From Tethya wilhelma (Eukaryota > Porifera > Demospongiae > Tethyida > Tethyidae): 64,000 nucleotides of DNA. A model generated the notes under the pieces. That model was not told the DNA's origin and made no database searches. It worked only from the letters and a program-made list of their open reading frames with translations. The first letter of the stretch is position 1. Each line of letters begins with the position of its first letter. The position numbers and the translations under genes are program-made. Positions 1 to 16,926 of the stretch are shown piece by piece. The stretch is from contig CAXIPT010000001.1 of NCBI GenBank assembly GCA_964030475.1, positions 14,698,769 through 14,762,768 on the forward strand. Reading direction: 5' to 3'.

Positions 1-1726
1 CCTCCGGCAACCCATCTCCTATGAGTCGAACCCCTCCTCCCACCAGCCGAACCCCTCCTCCCTCAAGCCACACCCCTCCTCCCATTCGCTCGCCCACGCC
101 TCCTGATATTTCCAGTCGAGTGGTCGTTGGTGAAGAGTCAGAAGAGACCGTGAACCAATATCCCACTGCCAACGTTCAAACTGACCTTACATCTACTGGT
201 GATAACTCTCCTTTCGTTGTACTCAAGAATGGGACCTCACAGAAAGACTCCATCGATGTGGGCCTAGTAGAAAATGGTTATGGAAATGAGCATCGTAAGG
301 TACTGGAAGATGCCCAGTCTTGCTTGCAGTCAGCTGATGGTGGAGAAAGTAGTGACATACACGAATACCTTACCAGGTATGAGAGACAAATAACCTTTTA
401 CCTATGACCCTTGTAAGATACATTAATTATAAATTCAAAGGTTGAGGTTACTGGAAGATGAGCTGTCAAAGACTAAAGAATCAGCTACTCAGCAAGAGCA
501 AGAGCATGAAGCTGCAAGGAAAAAGCTTGAAGAAGCTCATATGTCTAAGGTAGAAAGTGAGAGAAGACATCAAGAGTTGGAGTCATCATTCCAGAAGGAG
601 AAAATCCGACTTATATCGTAGGTTGATCTAGTTGTGAGACATATGTCTATTGTACACCTCATCTTCTCACTCCCTCTCTCTTGCAGTGAACATGAAGCAC
701 TACAGAAACAAGTAGATCAGCTTCAAACAGAGCTGAGAAGAAGGGTATGGTTTCTACATCATACTTGCCTATGCTCTAACATAATGGTTGCCAGATAAGC
801 ACTACAATTCTTTTTTTTTTCTTTATTTCAGACTTTTGATCAATCATTACTGCTGGAGAAGCGTCACAGAGCTAATGCAATGAGTAGAGAAGACCTTTCT
901 CGAAGAAGTCAACACCGTAGGTCTAGAAGACGCTCCTGTCCCACGAGGTATGGAACCTCAAGTCTGACTGCCGAAATACCATTTGCTCACTTGAGGGGCA
1001 GAGGATGGGGGTCATACCATGTCTATGAGGTCAAGGTAAGTATCTTGGAATGCTTCACAATCATACCAACTTGCACGTACCAAAGTGACTTGTGTGCGTG
1101 TCTCTACAACTTCAGATACAAGCATTTGACAGTTCTTGGTGTATCTTTAGGAGCTATGCAAATTTTTGTACCCTTCATGCAGAAGTGTCTAAGAAGTATC
1201 CAGATGTAAGCACATTAAGTTTTTGTTTGTCATGCACACTCCACTGTTGTGCTAGTAAATTTATATGATGATCCTTACCTGCCAAATTATTGTGGTGTAT
1301 TTGTTTCACATAATAGCTATCCATTGTTCCCCTGCCTCCATCAAAATGGTTTGGAGTAAAGAGTGTCCAATTCGTTGAAAGCAGGAGAAAAGATTTACAG
1401 GTATACTCTATTTATACTCCATTTAGACATTTGGAAGCAAGTTAGGTATCCAGTAGTACTAAAATAATACCTATAGCGATTTACACACAAACTACTTTAC
1501 TTCTTAATTCTTTCTTGGTGCACAGAAATATATACAGTCTCTTTTGGCAATATGTGCCAATACACCTGAAGGTCCTCTTCATACAAATACTGGACTTGTG
1601 ACAAAGAGTAAACTAGAGAAGTTTAACTTATTTTTTAACCCTGGATATGGACCAAGACAAAAGTCACCTCATTTTGACAATAGCAATGCACCTTCCTCTG
1701 TTTCTTCTCCTGGAGATAATTCATGA
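1..1726 (+). CDS. SNX29: SNX29-like PX-domain sorting nexin, 3' part
   Basis: Modelled exons are <1-376, 441-617, 687-744, 832-1035, 1116-1205, 1317-1400 and 1526-1726. All are joined by GT-AG introns in continuous phase, ending in TGA. The reading frame is open at base 3, so the 5' part lies outside the window. The visible protein starts with a Ser/Pro/Thr-rich stretch containing SRTPPP-type repeats, followed by a coiled coil rich in E, K and Q. It ends with a PX domain containing AEIPFAHLRGR, HVYEVK, KKYPDL, PPSKWFG and FVESRRKDLQKY. The PX segment resembles the C-terminal PX domain of vertebrate SNX29 (RUNDC2A), where PX domains bind phosphoinositides on endosomes. The RUN domain expected upstream cannot be seen. 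Another coiled-coil PX protein is possible. Confidence 0.72.
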
Positions 1727-2001
1727 CAAGCAATTTATGTGTTGTGATGTTTTTATTTATTTATTTGTCCTGTGAATCAAGAATTGTTGGGAACATTGTA
1801 AGGTATAGAGTTCTTTTTATTGCCCACTTTGAATTCTTCACATCTGTTGTGTCAGTATGACTGTTTGCTGTTATTAATTTTATGTTTGTGACCTCTTGTT
1901 TGTGCTTGTGTTTAACTTTGTTTTACGTGAATTTTCGAGTTTAAAATATACATGAAAGTGTATTATACAAAGCATAATGTAGAGTGTGTGCATAGTAGCA
2001 G
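1727..2001. other. Convergent intergenic spacer
   Basis: This is the 3' flank of the PX gene on the plus strand and of the first START gene on the minus strand. It is AT-rich. I see no coding potential and no clear AATAAA signal. Confidence 0.5.
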
Positions 2002-3689
2002 TCATTTCTCATCCTTCTCACTGACTGATGAAGACTGGCAGCTGTCTTGAGCAGGTGTGCTGTTCATCATGAAGTGCTCTACTTCTAACGGGTCCTCGTA
2101 GTGTCTTGCACTAAGTCTTGCTGTATTGGCATGTGTGTAGCTAGCGGATGAGATAATGCTGCTCTGTCTTAGCTTCTGTTGTTGTGCTGCATTAGCTTCA
2201 AAGTACTCCCTCACATAGCGGATGGAGAGGGGATGTCTCTTCAGCACTTGGTTCACGATGAGTTTAGGAAGGTGCTTTAAATCAATCTTGAGAATATCAA
2301 ATAAGATGATACATAAACATAACAATAACATGTAAAGTATGTACGAGAGCTAGGAGCTAGTAATGTCTTACATACATCCACTAAATAGCTGACAATTGTC
2401 TTGGAACGATTTCCACAATATGGCTCAAGAACAAACCCTGATGCCAGATTGAGCTGCATGAAGATACAACAACCAGCAGTGTATGTAATCACAATATATA
2501 TACATAGAACTACTACAACTCGCATACCTCCATTCTAGGGACATCAGGCAGTGGAGGGAAGTCTGGGTCATCTACTGATATACAGGCCTGTACATACTTG
2601 CTTCCCTGTGTGTATTATATGATACATGCATGCAGTGGGCTATACATTGATCATTTCAATCGTCACATCCCCAAACAGACTCACAGTGAAGGCACACCGT
2701 GCATAGTACAGCATGTCCCTCTTGAGGTTTATAGTGCCACAATATTGAGAAGTTTCAAATCTTTGATAACCTGGTGTGTTGATTACATTGAAAAACTTAA
2801 TGGGAATTCTTACAGACAAATTAGCAATTAAGTGTCAACTTCCTTCAATTTTGCATCTTACCAATGTAATCAGTATGGGTAGTAGACTCAGACAAGACTT
2901 TAAGGTTGCAAGCTTCCTGTATTAGACACACATGCAAGCATCAACAGTGAGTACAACAAGCAGACATCTCTATTCTGTACCACAAGAAATTTGTCCCATA
3001 TGAAGAAATTTTCTACGTCTTTGTATAGAGCTGCTACCACATCCATTGGTTGATCAATGACACCTCTTCCCATGAAACTGTGTATATAACATTTGAAAAA
3101 TGCATGTAATCTATTGTTGTGAACTAGAAAGGTCAAACAGTCGTAACACTACATGGTTGCATCACTCTTACAAATAGATTACAATTAATTCCTGAAGACA
3201 ATAGGAATATTGATTCATGATGTGAGCTAATCCCCTATCAATTGTCAGACCCTATAGAGGTCACTCACCAGGTATTTGAATTGGGTAGCTTTTTCTTTAG
3301 CACCGTGATATCACTCTTCTCATAACAAAATCTGTTGGACATGTATTTAATTTATTCAACGTATAAATGTTTGATCACCATCATTAACACCACGTACACA
3401 TTCATGATTGGCATGCAGGCAGTCAAGCATATAATTATGCTAATGTATTATTGTGAGTCTATAGAAACTTTGTGAATTAGCCTAGTGATTATGCTCAATA
3501 TTAATTATGCAAGTTGTGTTGACTCACTCCCAAGCGGTATCCACATGTCTCTCACTCTCTCGTATGAAGCTGTGCTTCTTGTCGACATACGAAGCACAGA
3601 GTACCTGCATGATGATGAGAACAACACTCAAGAAAACACATATCATATGAACTACTTAGTAACATCTAGTCAAGGGCTAATAATTATGA

Positions 3690-3760
<71 letters not shown>

Positions 3761-4047
3761 CATTCTCGAGTTCATAACATACCTCTCCAAGCAGGTGTCC
3801 TGTGACAATCTTTCCAAGTGTATCCCAATCCACTTTACCCTCAGCGGCTGAGAATCATTAAAATAGTCATGAAAATCACTAGGCTTCAACAAAAACTCAC
3901 TCTAATTCAATAATTGCATGTTTCTCTTCTATTTGAAATTGTGACTTTGCTTAGGTAATAGTTTCTCGATCCTGATTAATTTTACTTACTGTATGGAAGC
4001 TCAATATTCAATTTCTTCTGATCAACCACAGTTATTGATGCCATCAT
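2002..4047 (-). CDS. START-domain lipid-transfer protein, copy 1
   Basis: The gene has ten coding exons, in transcript order 4047-3990, 3847-3783, 3604-3528, 3331-3269, 3077-2981, 2916-2862, 2770-2685, 2605-2528, 2453-2376 and 2286-2002. They sum to 942 nt and 313 aa with no break. The first ATG pair is at 4047-4042. The protein has a roughly 60-aa N-terminal part (VDWDTLGK, ASYVDKKH). A START domain follows: FMGRGVIDQPMDVVAALYKD, FFIWDKFL, RDMLYYARC and GFVLEPYCG. The C-terminal helix LPKLIVNQVL is typical of StAR-related domains. START domains carry one lipid in a closed cavity; the ligand cannot be read from sequence. No signal peptide or membrane segment is visible. It is the first of three tandem paralogues in the same orientation. 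Confidence 0.85.
3691..3761. repeat. (CA)n microsatellite
   Basis: An almost pure CA run of about 70 bp lies inside intron 2 of START copy 1. START copy 2 has no intron at this point, while copy 3 does. Confidence 0.95.
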
Positions 4048-4478
4048 TGATATGTACCAGCAATATAGCTACACTGTCAATGTCTTCGATCCACACCAGC
4101 TGAATCATGCAAGCATGACCGACTTTAATAACTATTGTTATGATTCCTGACCTAGCCTGGACTAGTAAACGTAGCTACACACCCATGACTTATATATATT
4201 ATATAAATGGGAACAATGACACTCCACATGACTATTGTGCTACTGTCCTAACACGGCAACAGATTTGTGATGTGTAAAGGCCAACACAATCACTATGCAA
4301 CATTTTATGTACAGGTAACTTGTTCCTGGCTAGCTATTAATTTTCTGCAACATGTTGCCATGTAAAATATATAACACAGGTATGGATTAAGATTGATCCT
4401 GTACACAAATAATGCTAGATGTGGTTATTATCATGTATAAAAATGAAGAGTTGACTTGATTAGAATGATCGACAAAGA

Positions 4479-6520
4479 TTAGCTCTTCTTCCTACCTAGT
4501 TTAGGGGAATAAGTCATGTAATGATTAACAGATAGAGCGTCTTCAAAGTGCCTGGCACTCGATGTAACATTAGGTGAATAGCTATAAGATAATGAGAGGC
4601 TGTGGTTCTTTAGCTTCCCCTGTCTTCGAGGAATGGGAGTCTTGAGGTACTCCCTCACGTGTCGAATGGAGAGGGGATGTCTCTTGAGCACTTGGTTCAT
4701 GATGACTGTAGGCACCTGCTTCACATCAATCTGAAATGGAAAAGATCTAAGTGACTTACCCATAACTGACAGTCTGTTATTGTTTAACACACTTTAATGG
4801 GAAAGCTTCATTGGAAACATGGAATGCCTGGTTTATGTACGCTGTCTACATGCCTGGCCTATTGTCAAGAGTTACTACAGTTATGTACATTTGCCAAGTA
4901 GCTAACAAGTGTCTTGGAGCTGCTACCACAGTATGGCTCGAGAACAAATCCAGTTCCAAACTGCATCTATAAATATACAAACACAAAGAAATTAATCTGT
5001 AGATTTTTTTGGGCAAATTAAACTTGAGATTCACACTCCACTACACGTACATCCATTCTTGGAACACCATACAAAGGGGGGAAGTCTCTGTCTTCCACCG
5101 ATATCCCTGCCTGCACATATTTACCATCCTGTATCAATAACAATGACAATAATAATTTTGGCTATAATTTCATAGCATAACAAATGTAATTAGATTTTAT
5201 TAACAAGATTAACTGCTTGCACCTACCGTGGTAAAAATACAGCGTGCGTAGTAAAGCATATCTCTCTTCATTTTCACAAAACCACAGTATTGTGATGTTT
5301 CAAATCTCTGATAGCCTGAATGAACGAAACACATCATTCTGCTACTAAACTGCTATAGCTTCTTTGAAGAACATGACATTGTAGCTTATCTAGTCTATGG
5401 AATTGTACCTATATAGTCTGTATGGGTGGGAGAGTCTGCGAGAATTTTTAAGTAGCATGCTTCCTACATACAAGCAAAAATTTTATCATAATAAGGTGAG
5501 AAAATGTTAATTAACAACAAAATGAAACACTGATTAACTCACTACAAGCAAGTTGTCCCATATGAAAGTTGATTCCACATCCTTGTAGAAAGCAGCTACC
5601 ACCTCCATCGGTTCATCAATGACACCACGCCCCATGAAGCTACATGCACAGATTCAATGGCACAATGTCGGGCACATGGGTGAATGATGTTAAAGGTATA
5701 ACATGACTAGGCTTACTAAGTATTTGGACCACCACTTGATTTCTTCTTCAATACAGAGATGCCACTCTTCTCATAAGAAAACCTACAGTGTCATGTGATA
5801 CAATAGTTGATAATAATTATTATGATAATTATGAAGCATGTGTGCACATGATGCAGCAGATGATTCACTCACTCCCAATCGGTTGCTACTTCATTCCGTT
5901 GTTTCTCTTGCATAAATGTGTGCTTCTTGTCCACGTATGAAGCATGGAGCACCTCTCCCAGGATGTTGGCTGTCATCATCTTGCCCAGTGTATCCCAATC
6001 CACCTCTCCATCCTTAGCTACATGGGGGACAGTATTATAGCAAAACAATTGCATAACAATAATACACAACTCAAAGGAATCATTCTTTACATATTTCGCG
6101 GTGCCTCAAGACCCGGGTCTGTATACTAACTAAATAAATTGTAGTCAATGGAACTATGACTTTATGCCTGTGCCGCGCTGGAGTACCGGTAAATCCAGAT
6201 ACTATAAACAGGCAATACAAAATCAATAGGAAAGTATACGAACTCTACCATGTTTCAAGATACTTTGTACAATTTATTGTACTCAGGTGGAAAGTGTAGG
6301 TTCTTGTAGTGTTTTGTCTTCCAAAGTAGACAATAGTCATTAATTAATTATGGTGGAGTGCATGGGTGGGACAAATTTTAAATTACTGTTGGGCTGCATG
6401 CATGGATGGCCTGAGTCATTAACTATAAAGCATGCATAATGTGTCATGGTCTGACTTACTGTATGGAAATTCCAGGTTCATCTTGTCTCCTATCGATGCT
6501 GCATATGCTGCTGATGCCAT
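4479..6520 (-). CDS. START-domain lipid-transfer protein, copy 2
   Basis: Exons in transcript order are 6520-6460, 6017-5873, 5782-5717, 5639-5543, 5463-5409, 5315-5227, 5128-5051, 4966-4889 and 4730-4479. They total 921 nt and 306 aa, with every phase matching. Domain order is the same as in copy 1: VDWDTLGK, ASYVDKKH, FMGRGVIDEPMEVVAAFYKD, FIWDNLL, YQRFETSQYCG, RDMLYYARC, FVLEPYCGS and VMNQVLKRHPLSIRHVREYL. The exon at 6017-5873 covers two exons of copy 1, so one phase-0 intron has been lost here. It is a tandem paralogue of its neighbours and the lipid ligand is unknown. The tail after the START domain (SARHFEDAL) is shared in diverged form with copies 1 and 3. Confidence 0.85.
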
Positions 6521-7011
6521 GTTATTGTTCTACTTCACATGCTGAGCTGCTGAGTCACTCACCTTTTTCACTTGTGGGCGGGGCACTTTATTTTCGCGCC
6601 GCGTATTACATTTGAATGCGCGAATTATAAAGGTCAAGGTGGGGAATTCACATGGGAGTATTTATACAGTAGTCACAATAATGAGACCATCAGATGTTGG
6701 TTTGGGACTGTAGGGGGTATTACAAGATAAAATTCAATGCAACTACACAATGACTGTAATCAGTTCTGATGATAAAAAAACAAAAACAAAAAAACCCATT
6801 AATTTTGTGAGATACAATGCATAATAAAATCTGATAATGAGATGAGAACAATAATTCCCAATCTGCAAGTAAAAACATAAACTGAGAATGTATGTTTTAA
6901 GGTCACAAAATGACACAAATCAAATAATTCTATATACAATATGAGTGATAGGCATGTAGGCATAAAAAATTATTATACTGTGTGATATATTACTGTTAGC
7001 ATCATGACTTG

Positions 7012-7526
7012 CATTCTGCATGATGGCGAGTTAGGTTCCAGTGAAATCAGCAACGTCAAGTGGCTCCTCAAAATGCTTTGACGACTGATAAAGAAATTCA
7101 TTACTTGAACTTGTATTAAAAGTGGCCTCAATTGCAGCTGCAGACACAATGTCGTGTTCCTCTTCATCAAATTTTTGCGAAGTGTCTACTGATTTCTCGA
7201 TCGAAGTTTTCAATTGTGGTTTTAAGAGTTTCATCACATGTGTCCTCATGTAGTGGACAGTAAGGGGCTGCCTTCGAAGCACCCTGTTCATTATGGCAGC
7301 TGGTAGGGGGCCCTTGAAGTCTATCTATAGGGATTACATATTATACAGTGTCATGTATCATTATAGTAGTCATGATCAATGATGTTGTAGCTATTGTTGG
7401 TTTCTAGAAATGTTAATAATTAAAACAGTTAAGAAGAAGCTTACATTCATTGAATACGTAGCAAGTGTTTTCTGCCCACCATCTCCATATGGTTCCAATA
7501 TCCAGCCTGAGCCAAGCCAAGCCTAT

Positions 7527-7604
<78 letters not shown>

Positions 7605-8155
7605 TATAGGAAGTGATGACTCTTTCCCACAATCACCTNTACTGCATGATGGCGAGTTAGGTTCCAGTGAAATCAGCAATGTCAAGTGGCTCCTCAAAAT
7701 GCTTTGACGACTGATAAAGAAATTCATTACTTGAACTTGCATTAAAAGTGGCCTCAATTGCAGCTGCAGACACAATGTCGTGTTCCTCTTCATCAAATTT
7801 TTGCGAAGTGTCTACTGATTTCTCGATCGAAGTTTTCAATTGTGGTTTTAAGAGTTTCATCACATGTGTCCTCATGTAGTGGACAGTAAGGGGCTGCCTT
7901 CGAAGCACCCTGTTCATTATGGCAGCTGGTAGGGGACCCTTGAAGTCTATCTATAGGGATTACATATTATACAATGTTATGACATCATTATAGTAGTCAT
8001 GATCAATGATGTTGTAGCTATTGTTGGTTTCTAGAATTGTTAATAACTAAAACAGTTAAGAAGAAGCTTACATTCATTGAATATGTAGCAAGTGTTTTCT
8101 GTCCACCATCTCCATATGGTTCCAATATCCAGCCTGAGCCAAGCCAAGCCTATGT

Positions 8156-8160
<5 letters not shown>
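7012..8160. repeat. Direct duplication of the last two exons of START copy 3
   Basis: About 510 bp (roughly 7012-7530) recurs at roughly 7640-8160 with only a few mismatches. Each copy holds both terminal exons and ends in a (GA)n run. A single N sits at 7639, exactly at the join. The copies differ by one residue (Thr or Ala) in the terminal exon and by small indels in the intron, as two alleles would. Confidence 0.9.
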
Positions 8161-8229
<69 letters not shown>

Positions 8230-9427
8230 AGAGGTATTTGAAGGAAGTGCATGTATAAAATTAATATTATTGTACCTCTGCTCTTGTAATGCCTTCCACC
8301 AATGGGCAGTCTGGGTGCTCAATTGAAATTCCAGCCTGTACATACTTGCCATCCTATATAATAGCATCATTAGATGTATGCCAACAGAATTGGACATGAA
8401 AATTACACCTAATGCTCTGATAGTAAACTCACAGTCTCAATGTATTCAGAATGCATGAACAAAGCAAAATCTCTCTTTGTGCTGACAAAACATCGTCTGT
8501 TCTCATGACAAAAATAGGCAATCATGGCTCTTTGTGTTTCTGAAGCTGATATGATCCTAACAATGGTCGATTCCTGTCAAGTTGCAAGTGAATCACATCA
8601 CACTATGTACGATTTAAAACCCTACACAAGCTCACTGTCATGAATCTGTTCCAGTTGATATAACTCTCAGCCTCGTGTATCACTTCTGCTACTTCAAGTA
8701 CTGGGAGATCAATAATTCCACGCCCCATGAAACTAAAAATTATTGAAGAGCAAAATATAAGGCATACATGTAGGAAGTGGATACAGGAACAGGAAATGAC
8801 TGTGTGCATTGACTATATGATTGTGTAAATGTAGGCAGGAACTAACCCTGTGATATTGTTTGATTGAGGCTTCTTGAAAATCATAACCTTGTTCTTTTCA
8901 TAATCAAACCTAGACAATATCATAATAGCATGATCACCATTATAATTTTGTTATCGCACAGTCAGAAAAGAAAACATTTAGCAATAATTTTGTTATTGCA
9001 CAGTCAGAAAAGAAAACATTTAGACAAGCTTAATTTTGTGATCTTAACACAATTAATAATCAATGAGCAACACAATCTTCAGTGCACAATGCCATGATAC
9101 AGTTATACACACATTGATAGTTACATAAACCTTACTTCCATTCTGTGTTGACTCTTCCACCATTCTTCTTTTTGTCCTCCTTTGCCTGCAGCTGTCCGTG
9201 TTTATGATCAGCAAGTGATGCTTGAGCAGCCTATACAGTCATACAATTCAGGTAATCGTACACTGGAATCTTTTTCAATCATCATAATTTTATAAACTGA
9301 ATGATTTATATCACTAAGTAGTTGCTTACCTCTTCTAGCAAACTTTTAACAATAATATTACCAAGAGTCTTCCAATCAGTGTTCCCAGCCTGGTTACCTG
9401 AAATGCAAATGAAGCAATGACACATGT

Positions 9428-9470
<43 letters not shown>

Positions 9471-9891
9471 CACACACACACACACAGTCTCAAATTAATC
9501 TATTATATCGCATAGACTCAATAAAATACAAACATAGTTTATTACACTCACATTTTACAAGCTTTTTGACAGAAGATTCAAAATCCTAAAGAAAAAGAAA
9601 TTATATAAGATAGTCCTTTTGTTTATTCAGCCCCACCCTCATTCCACTACTCTAAAATTAAATATAGTACTATTAAATAGTAGCCTTGTTACTAGACCCT
9701 GACGGTAGACTGTACAGCTATATAGAGCACATATATACATAATATATATAGCCTATAGAAACACTATTTACAAATTATACGTGTTTTCAGCTTGAAGCTA
9801 TAGATCTACACGTACAACAGATCTAAATTTGCTGCAAATGCATCCAGCCTACATAAGGTATCAAAATTACCTTTCTAGTGCCTGTGGCCAT
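7031..9891 (-). CDS. START-domain lipid-transfer protein, copy 3
   Basis: Exons in transcript order are 9891-9871, 9585-9552, 9397-9330, 9230-9136, 8909-8847, 8732-8636, 8573-8433 and 8353-8276. The last two exons exist in two versions, 8149-8072 with 7950-7657 and 7522-7445 with 7324-7031. Using one version gives 969 nt and 322 aa. The START core is visible as FMGRGIIDLPVLEVAEVIHE, INWNRFM, SEYIETDGKYVQAGIS, WILEPYGDGGQKT and MNRVLRRQPLTVHYM. It is the most diverged of the three copies and has an extra small first exon. The exon 8573-8433 equals two exons of copies 1 and 2. One donor is GTTAGT. The duplicated 3' end flanks an N at 7639 and is probably an assembly artefact. Confidence 0.82.
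7527..7602. repeat. (AC)n(GA)n microsatellite
   Basis: A short CA run passes into a pure GA run. On the coding (minus) strand it is a CT tract directly upstream of a splice acceptor of START copy 3. A second copy lies at 8156-8226. Confidence 0.95.
9425..9486. repeat. (AC)n microsatellite
   Basis: A CA run of about 60 bp in an intron of START copy 3. Confidence 0.9.
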
Positions 9892-10081
9892 ATTTTTTTC
9901 AGCAGCTTCTTTTCCTTGTCAACTAAACTAGTAAACTTTCACGATGTGATAGATATATTAAATTTGAGGTAGGCCAAGCCTACAAAATGCATACCGCAGT
10001 TATACGTTTGTGACCCTTAAGCTTGCACTTTTATATGGATGCATAAATTAATAAAAGGGTAAAGGTCGTTTGAATCATAAA

Positions 10082-11146
10082 TCAACTTTTAAACATTGCT
10101 GAGTACATTTTTTGTTCTGACTTCTTGTATTCTGCTTGTCTTTGTTCCAATATCTGCAACTGCTTTTTTATCCCAAGATCTGCACGTAGAAAATAAAAAA
10201 AATAAATAATTTATATCACACAATAAGCCAGACACTGAAAACTTCTACAATCAATGCATGACCATTTGAGTCCAGTGTTTCAGCTTGTTTGAGGTCTTCA
10301 CTGGCATTGTCCAACTTCCCAAGATTTAGATTGGCCACACCCCTCCTGAAGTGAGCCTTGGCATTGTCTGGTTGCAGCTCGATCACCTGAGTGACACACA
10401 GATACACATCTAAACATCTAAATTGGCAAATGATGGCATGTGCTTTCGAGGTAGTAGCTGCACATTCATGTTAACATAGCAACAACTTTATAATATACCA
10501 ATAGCTCAATCTCTGCTCACCTTGTTGGCATGCTTGATCACCTTTTCATATTCTTGTGTCTTGATGAGGCAGGCTATAAACACCAGAAAACAGGGCAATC
10601 AAACAGTCTACAAGTACTAATAATTTATAGCAAGTAAAGTTTGTATTAATCATTAACAGTATGCTCCACGACAAAGGTGCTTAAAGTCAGACACTGTTGA
10701 ACAGTGCTACTTGTAAAATTAAAAGACATCATCTCAGTACATGGGTGCAGTCTGTAGCCATCTTGTATCTTACCAGAGAGGTTGTTGGAGACAGCTGCCA
10801 TGAGTTCATTTGCTGTCTTTGTCTCTTCATCGGTGGGTTTCAACCTTCCACCTGCTCTGTCCAAGCCAGGTATCAGGTCAAACTTATCAGTGATGCCCTT
10901 GGCATACAGAGCAGCATGGTGGTACTTTCTAATGGCCTTCTTCCATTCCTGTTGCTTGAAAAAAGAATTTCCTTCTTGTTTCAACTCTTGAGCTTTGGCT
11001 ATTCTTCCAGCAACAGTGATTGGTAGCGGTTCTCCTCGGCTTGAAGCGATCCCCTTGGGCTGAACATCTGCTGCATCATGATCATCCTGGGCGACTGCAG
11101 GCTTGGGCAATTCATCAGTTGACATGTCTTTGGTGTTTTCAGCCAT
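10082..11146 (-). CDS. TTC9: TTC9-family tetratricopeptide repeat protein
   Basis: Modelled exons are 11146-10774, 10573-10521, 10386-10263 and 10179-10082, giving 648 nt and 215 aa. Vertebrate TTC9A is about 222 aa. An acidic, low-complexity N-terminus is followed by three TPR-like units: ELKQEGNSFFKQQEWKKAIR, AVSNNLSACLIKTQEYEKVI and ELQPDNAKAHFRRGVANLNL. The basic C-terminal tail KKSEQKMYSAMFK is the family signature. The donor used after exon 3 (GGTCATG at 10262-10257) is weak. It was chosen because the stronger-looking GTAGAAG donor 14 bp downstream would bring in a stop. TPR units of this kind bind partner proteins; no partner can be read here. LARS2 ends 146 bp upstream on the same strand. 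Confidence 0.82.
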
Positions 11147-11291
11147 GGGTTGACGAAACTTTTAGGTCTCTAACGACCATTACCAGCTACTTGTAACTGA
11201 GCTGAATGGCCTGCAATAATTACAAGAGCTAATTTATAATTGCGGCATTTTGTTTATATTGTACACAGAGATATATATAGATTTTATTCAG

Positions 11292-16177
<4,886 letters not shown>

Positions 16178-16267
16178 TGATACATACTCACTAGTTTAAT
16201 AAACTTCAGAAGGTTTTTTTAATAGCGATCTTTACCTTGTTCGGTAGTTAGTGATGTTGTCCAGAGG
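16178..16267. promoter_or_regulatory. Shared head-to-head promoter region
   Basis: Only 90 bp separate the presumed LARS2 start codon (minus strand) from the start codon of the 186-aa gene (plus strand). Both transcription starts must lie in or near this interval, which suggests a bidirectional promoter. No TATA box was identified. Confidence 0.5.
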
Positions 16268-16926
16268 ATGCTGGCTCCTCCACCTGATAAAGACACCCTA
16301 GATCGCGGAGCCTTGGAAGGAGAAGGACGAGAGAGATATCTAAAATCTTTGGGTAGGTTATTAGACACACCCCAAAGATGTAGACCCAATCATAGTCATA
16401 AACCTCATTATGAATGTTTATGACATAATTTGTATTATTTTCACTTTTAGAAAAGAGACTGGACAAATTACAAGGAAGTAACAAAAAGAAGATCACCTCT
16501 AAAGATATCATCAGTGCTCTCTCTGAAGCTCGTGATGATCACATGAGAGCCTTTACTTCCGAGTCAGAAGGAAACCTGAGCTACACCTCAAGTCATACTA
16601 CTCCACCATCATTGGCCACAAATGATCCTTGGAATACACACAGTGAAGAGGAGGGTCATTCCAACGGACAAGATCACCAGGTCAATGATCTTGACTTCAC
16701 AGAACTAGAATTTGAACACTTAGACGACAGTTCTTCACAACCCCGTAGAAGTTCAGTAGCTTGGTGTTGGTGTTGTGGATATTATTGTACAAGAAGGCAG
16801 AGGTTGAGATATTCTGCTGGTGAAAGAGTCCGAGCAAGTTTTGGGTCTAGTCTGACTCCTGAAGAGGAGAGGGCCTACCTTGTAGACTGTGATGAACTAG
16901 AACTCCAATCATTGGAGGATACTTGA
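16268..16926 (+). CDS. Unrecognised 186-aa protein with a cysteine cluster
   Basis: The two exons, 16268-16352 and 16451-16926, are joined by a GT-AG intron in phase 1 and give 561 nt. I do not recognise the family. The protein begins MLAPPPDKDTLDRGAL. A short charged coiled-coil-like stretch (ERYLKSLEKRLDKLQG) follows. After that come a long acidic Ser/Thr/His-rich middle and a compact aromatic/Cys block, WCWCCGYYC, followed directly by basic residues (TRRQRLR). The tail is acidic (EEERAYLVDCDELELQ). There is no signal peptide and no long hydrophobic helix. The Cys block next to Arg residues could be palmitoylated or bind metal; this is a guess. It lies divergently 90 bp from LARS2. Confidence 0.6.

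Noticed and set aside
3485..3892. Open frames of His-Thr or Cys-Val dipeptide repeats on both strands
   Set aside because: They are translations of a CA/GT microsatellite inside a START intron; the same applies at 7410-7800, 8037-8400, 11738-12139, 19125-19557, 20564-20873, 34358-34876 and 37931-38287.
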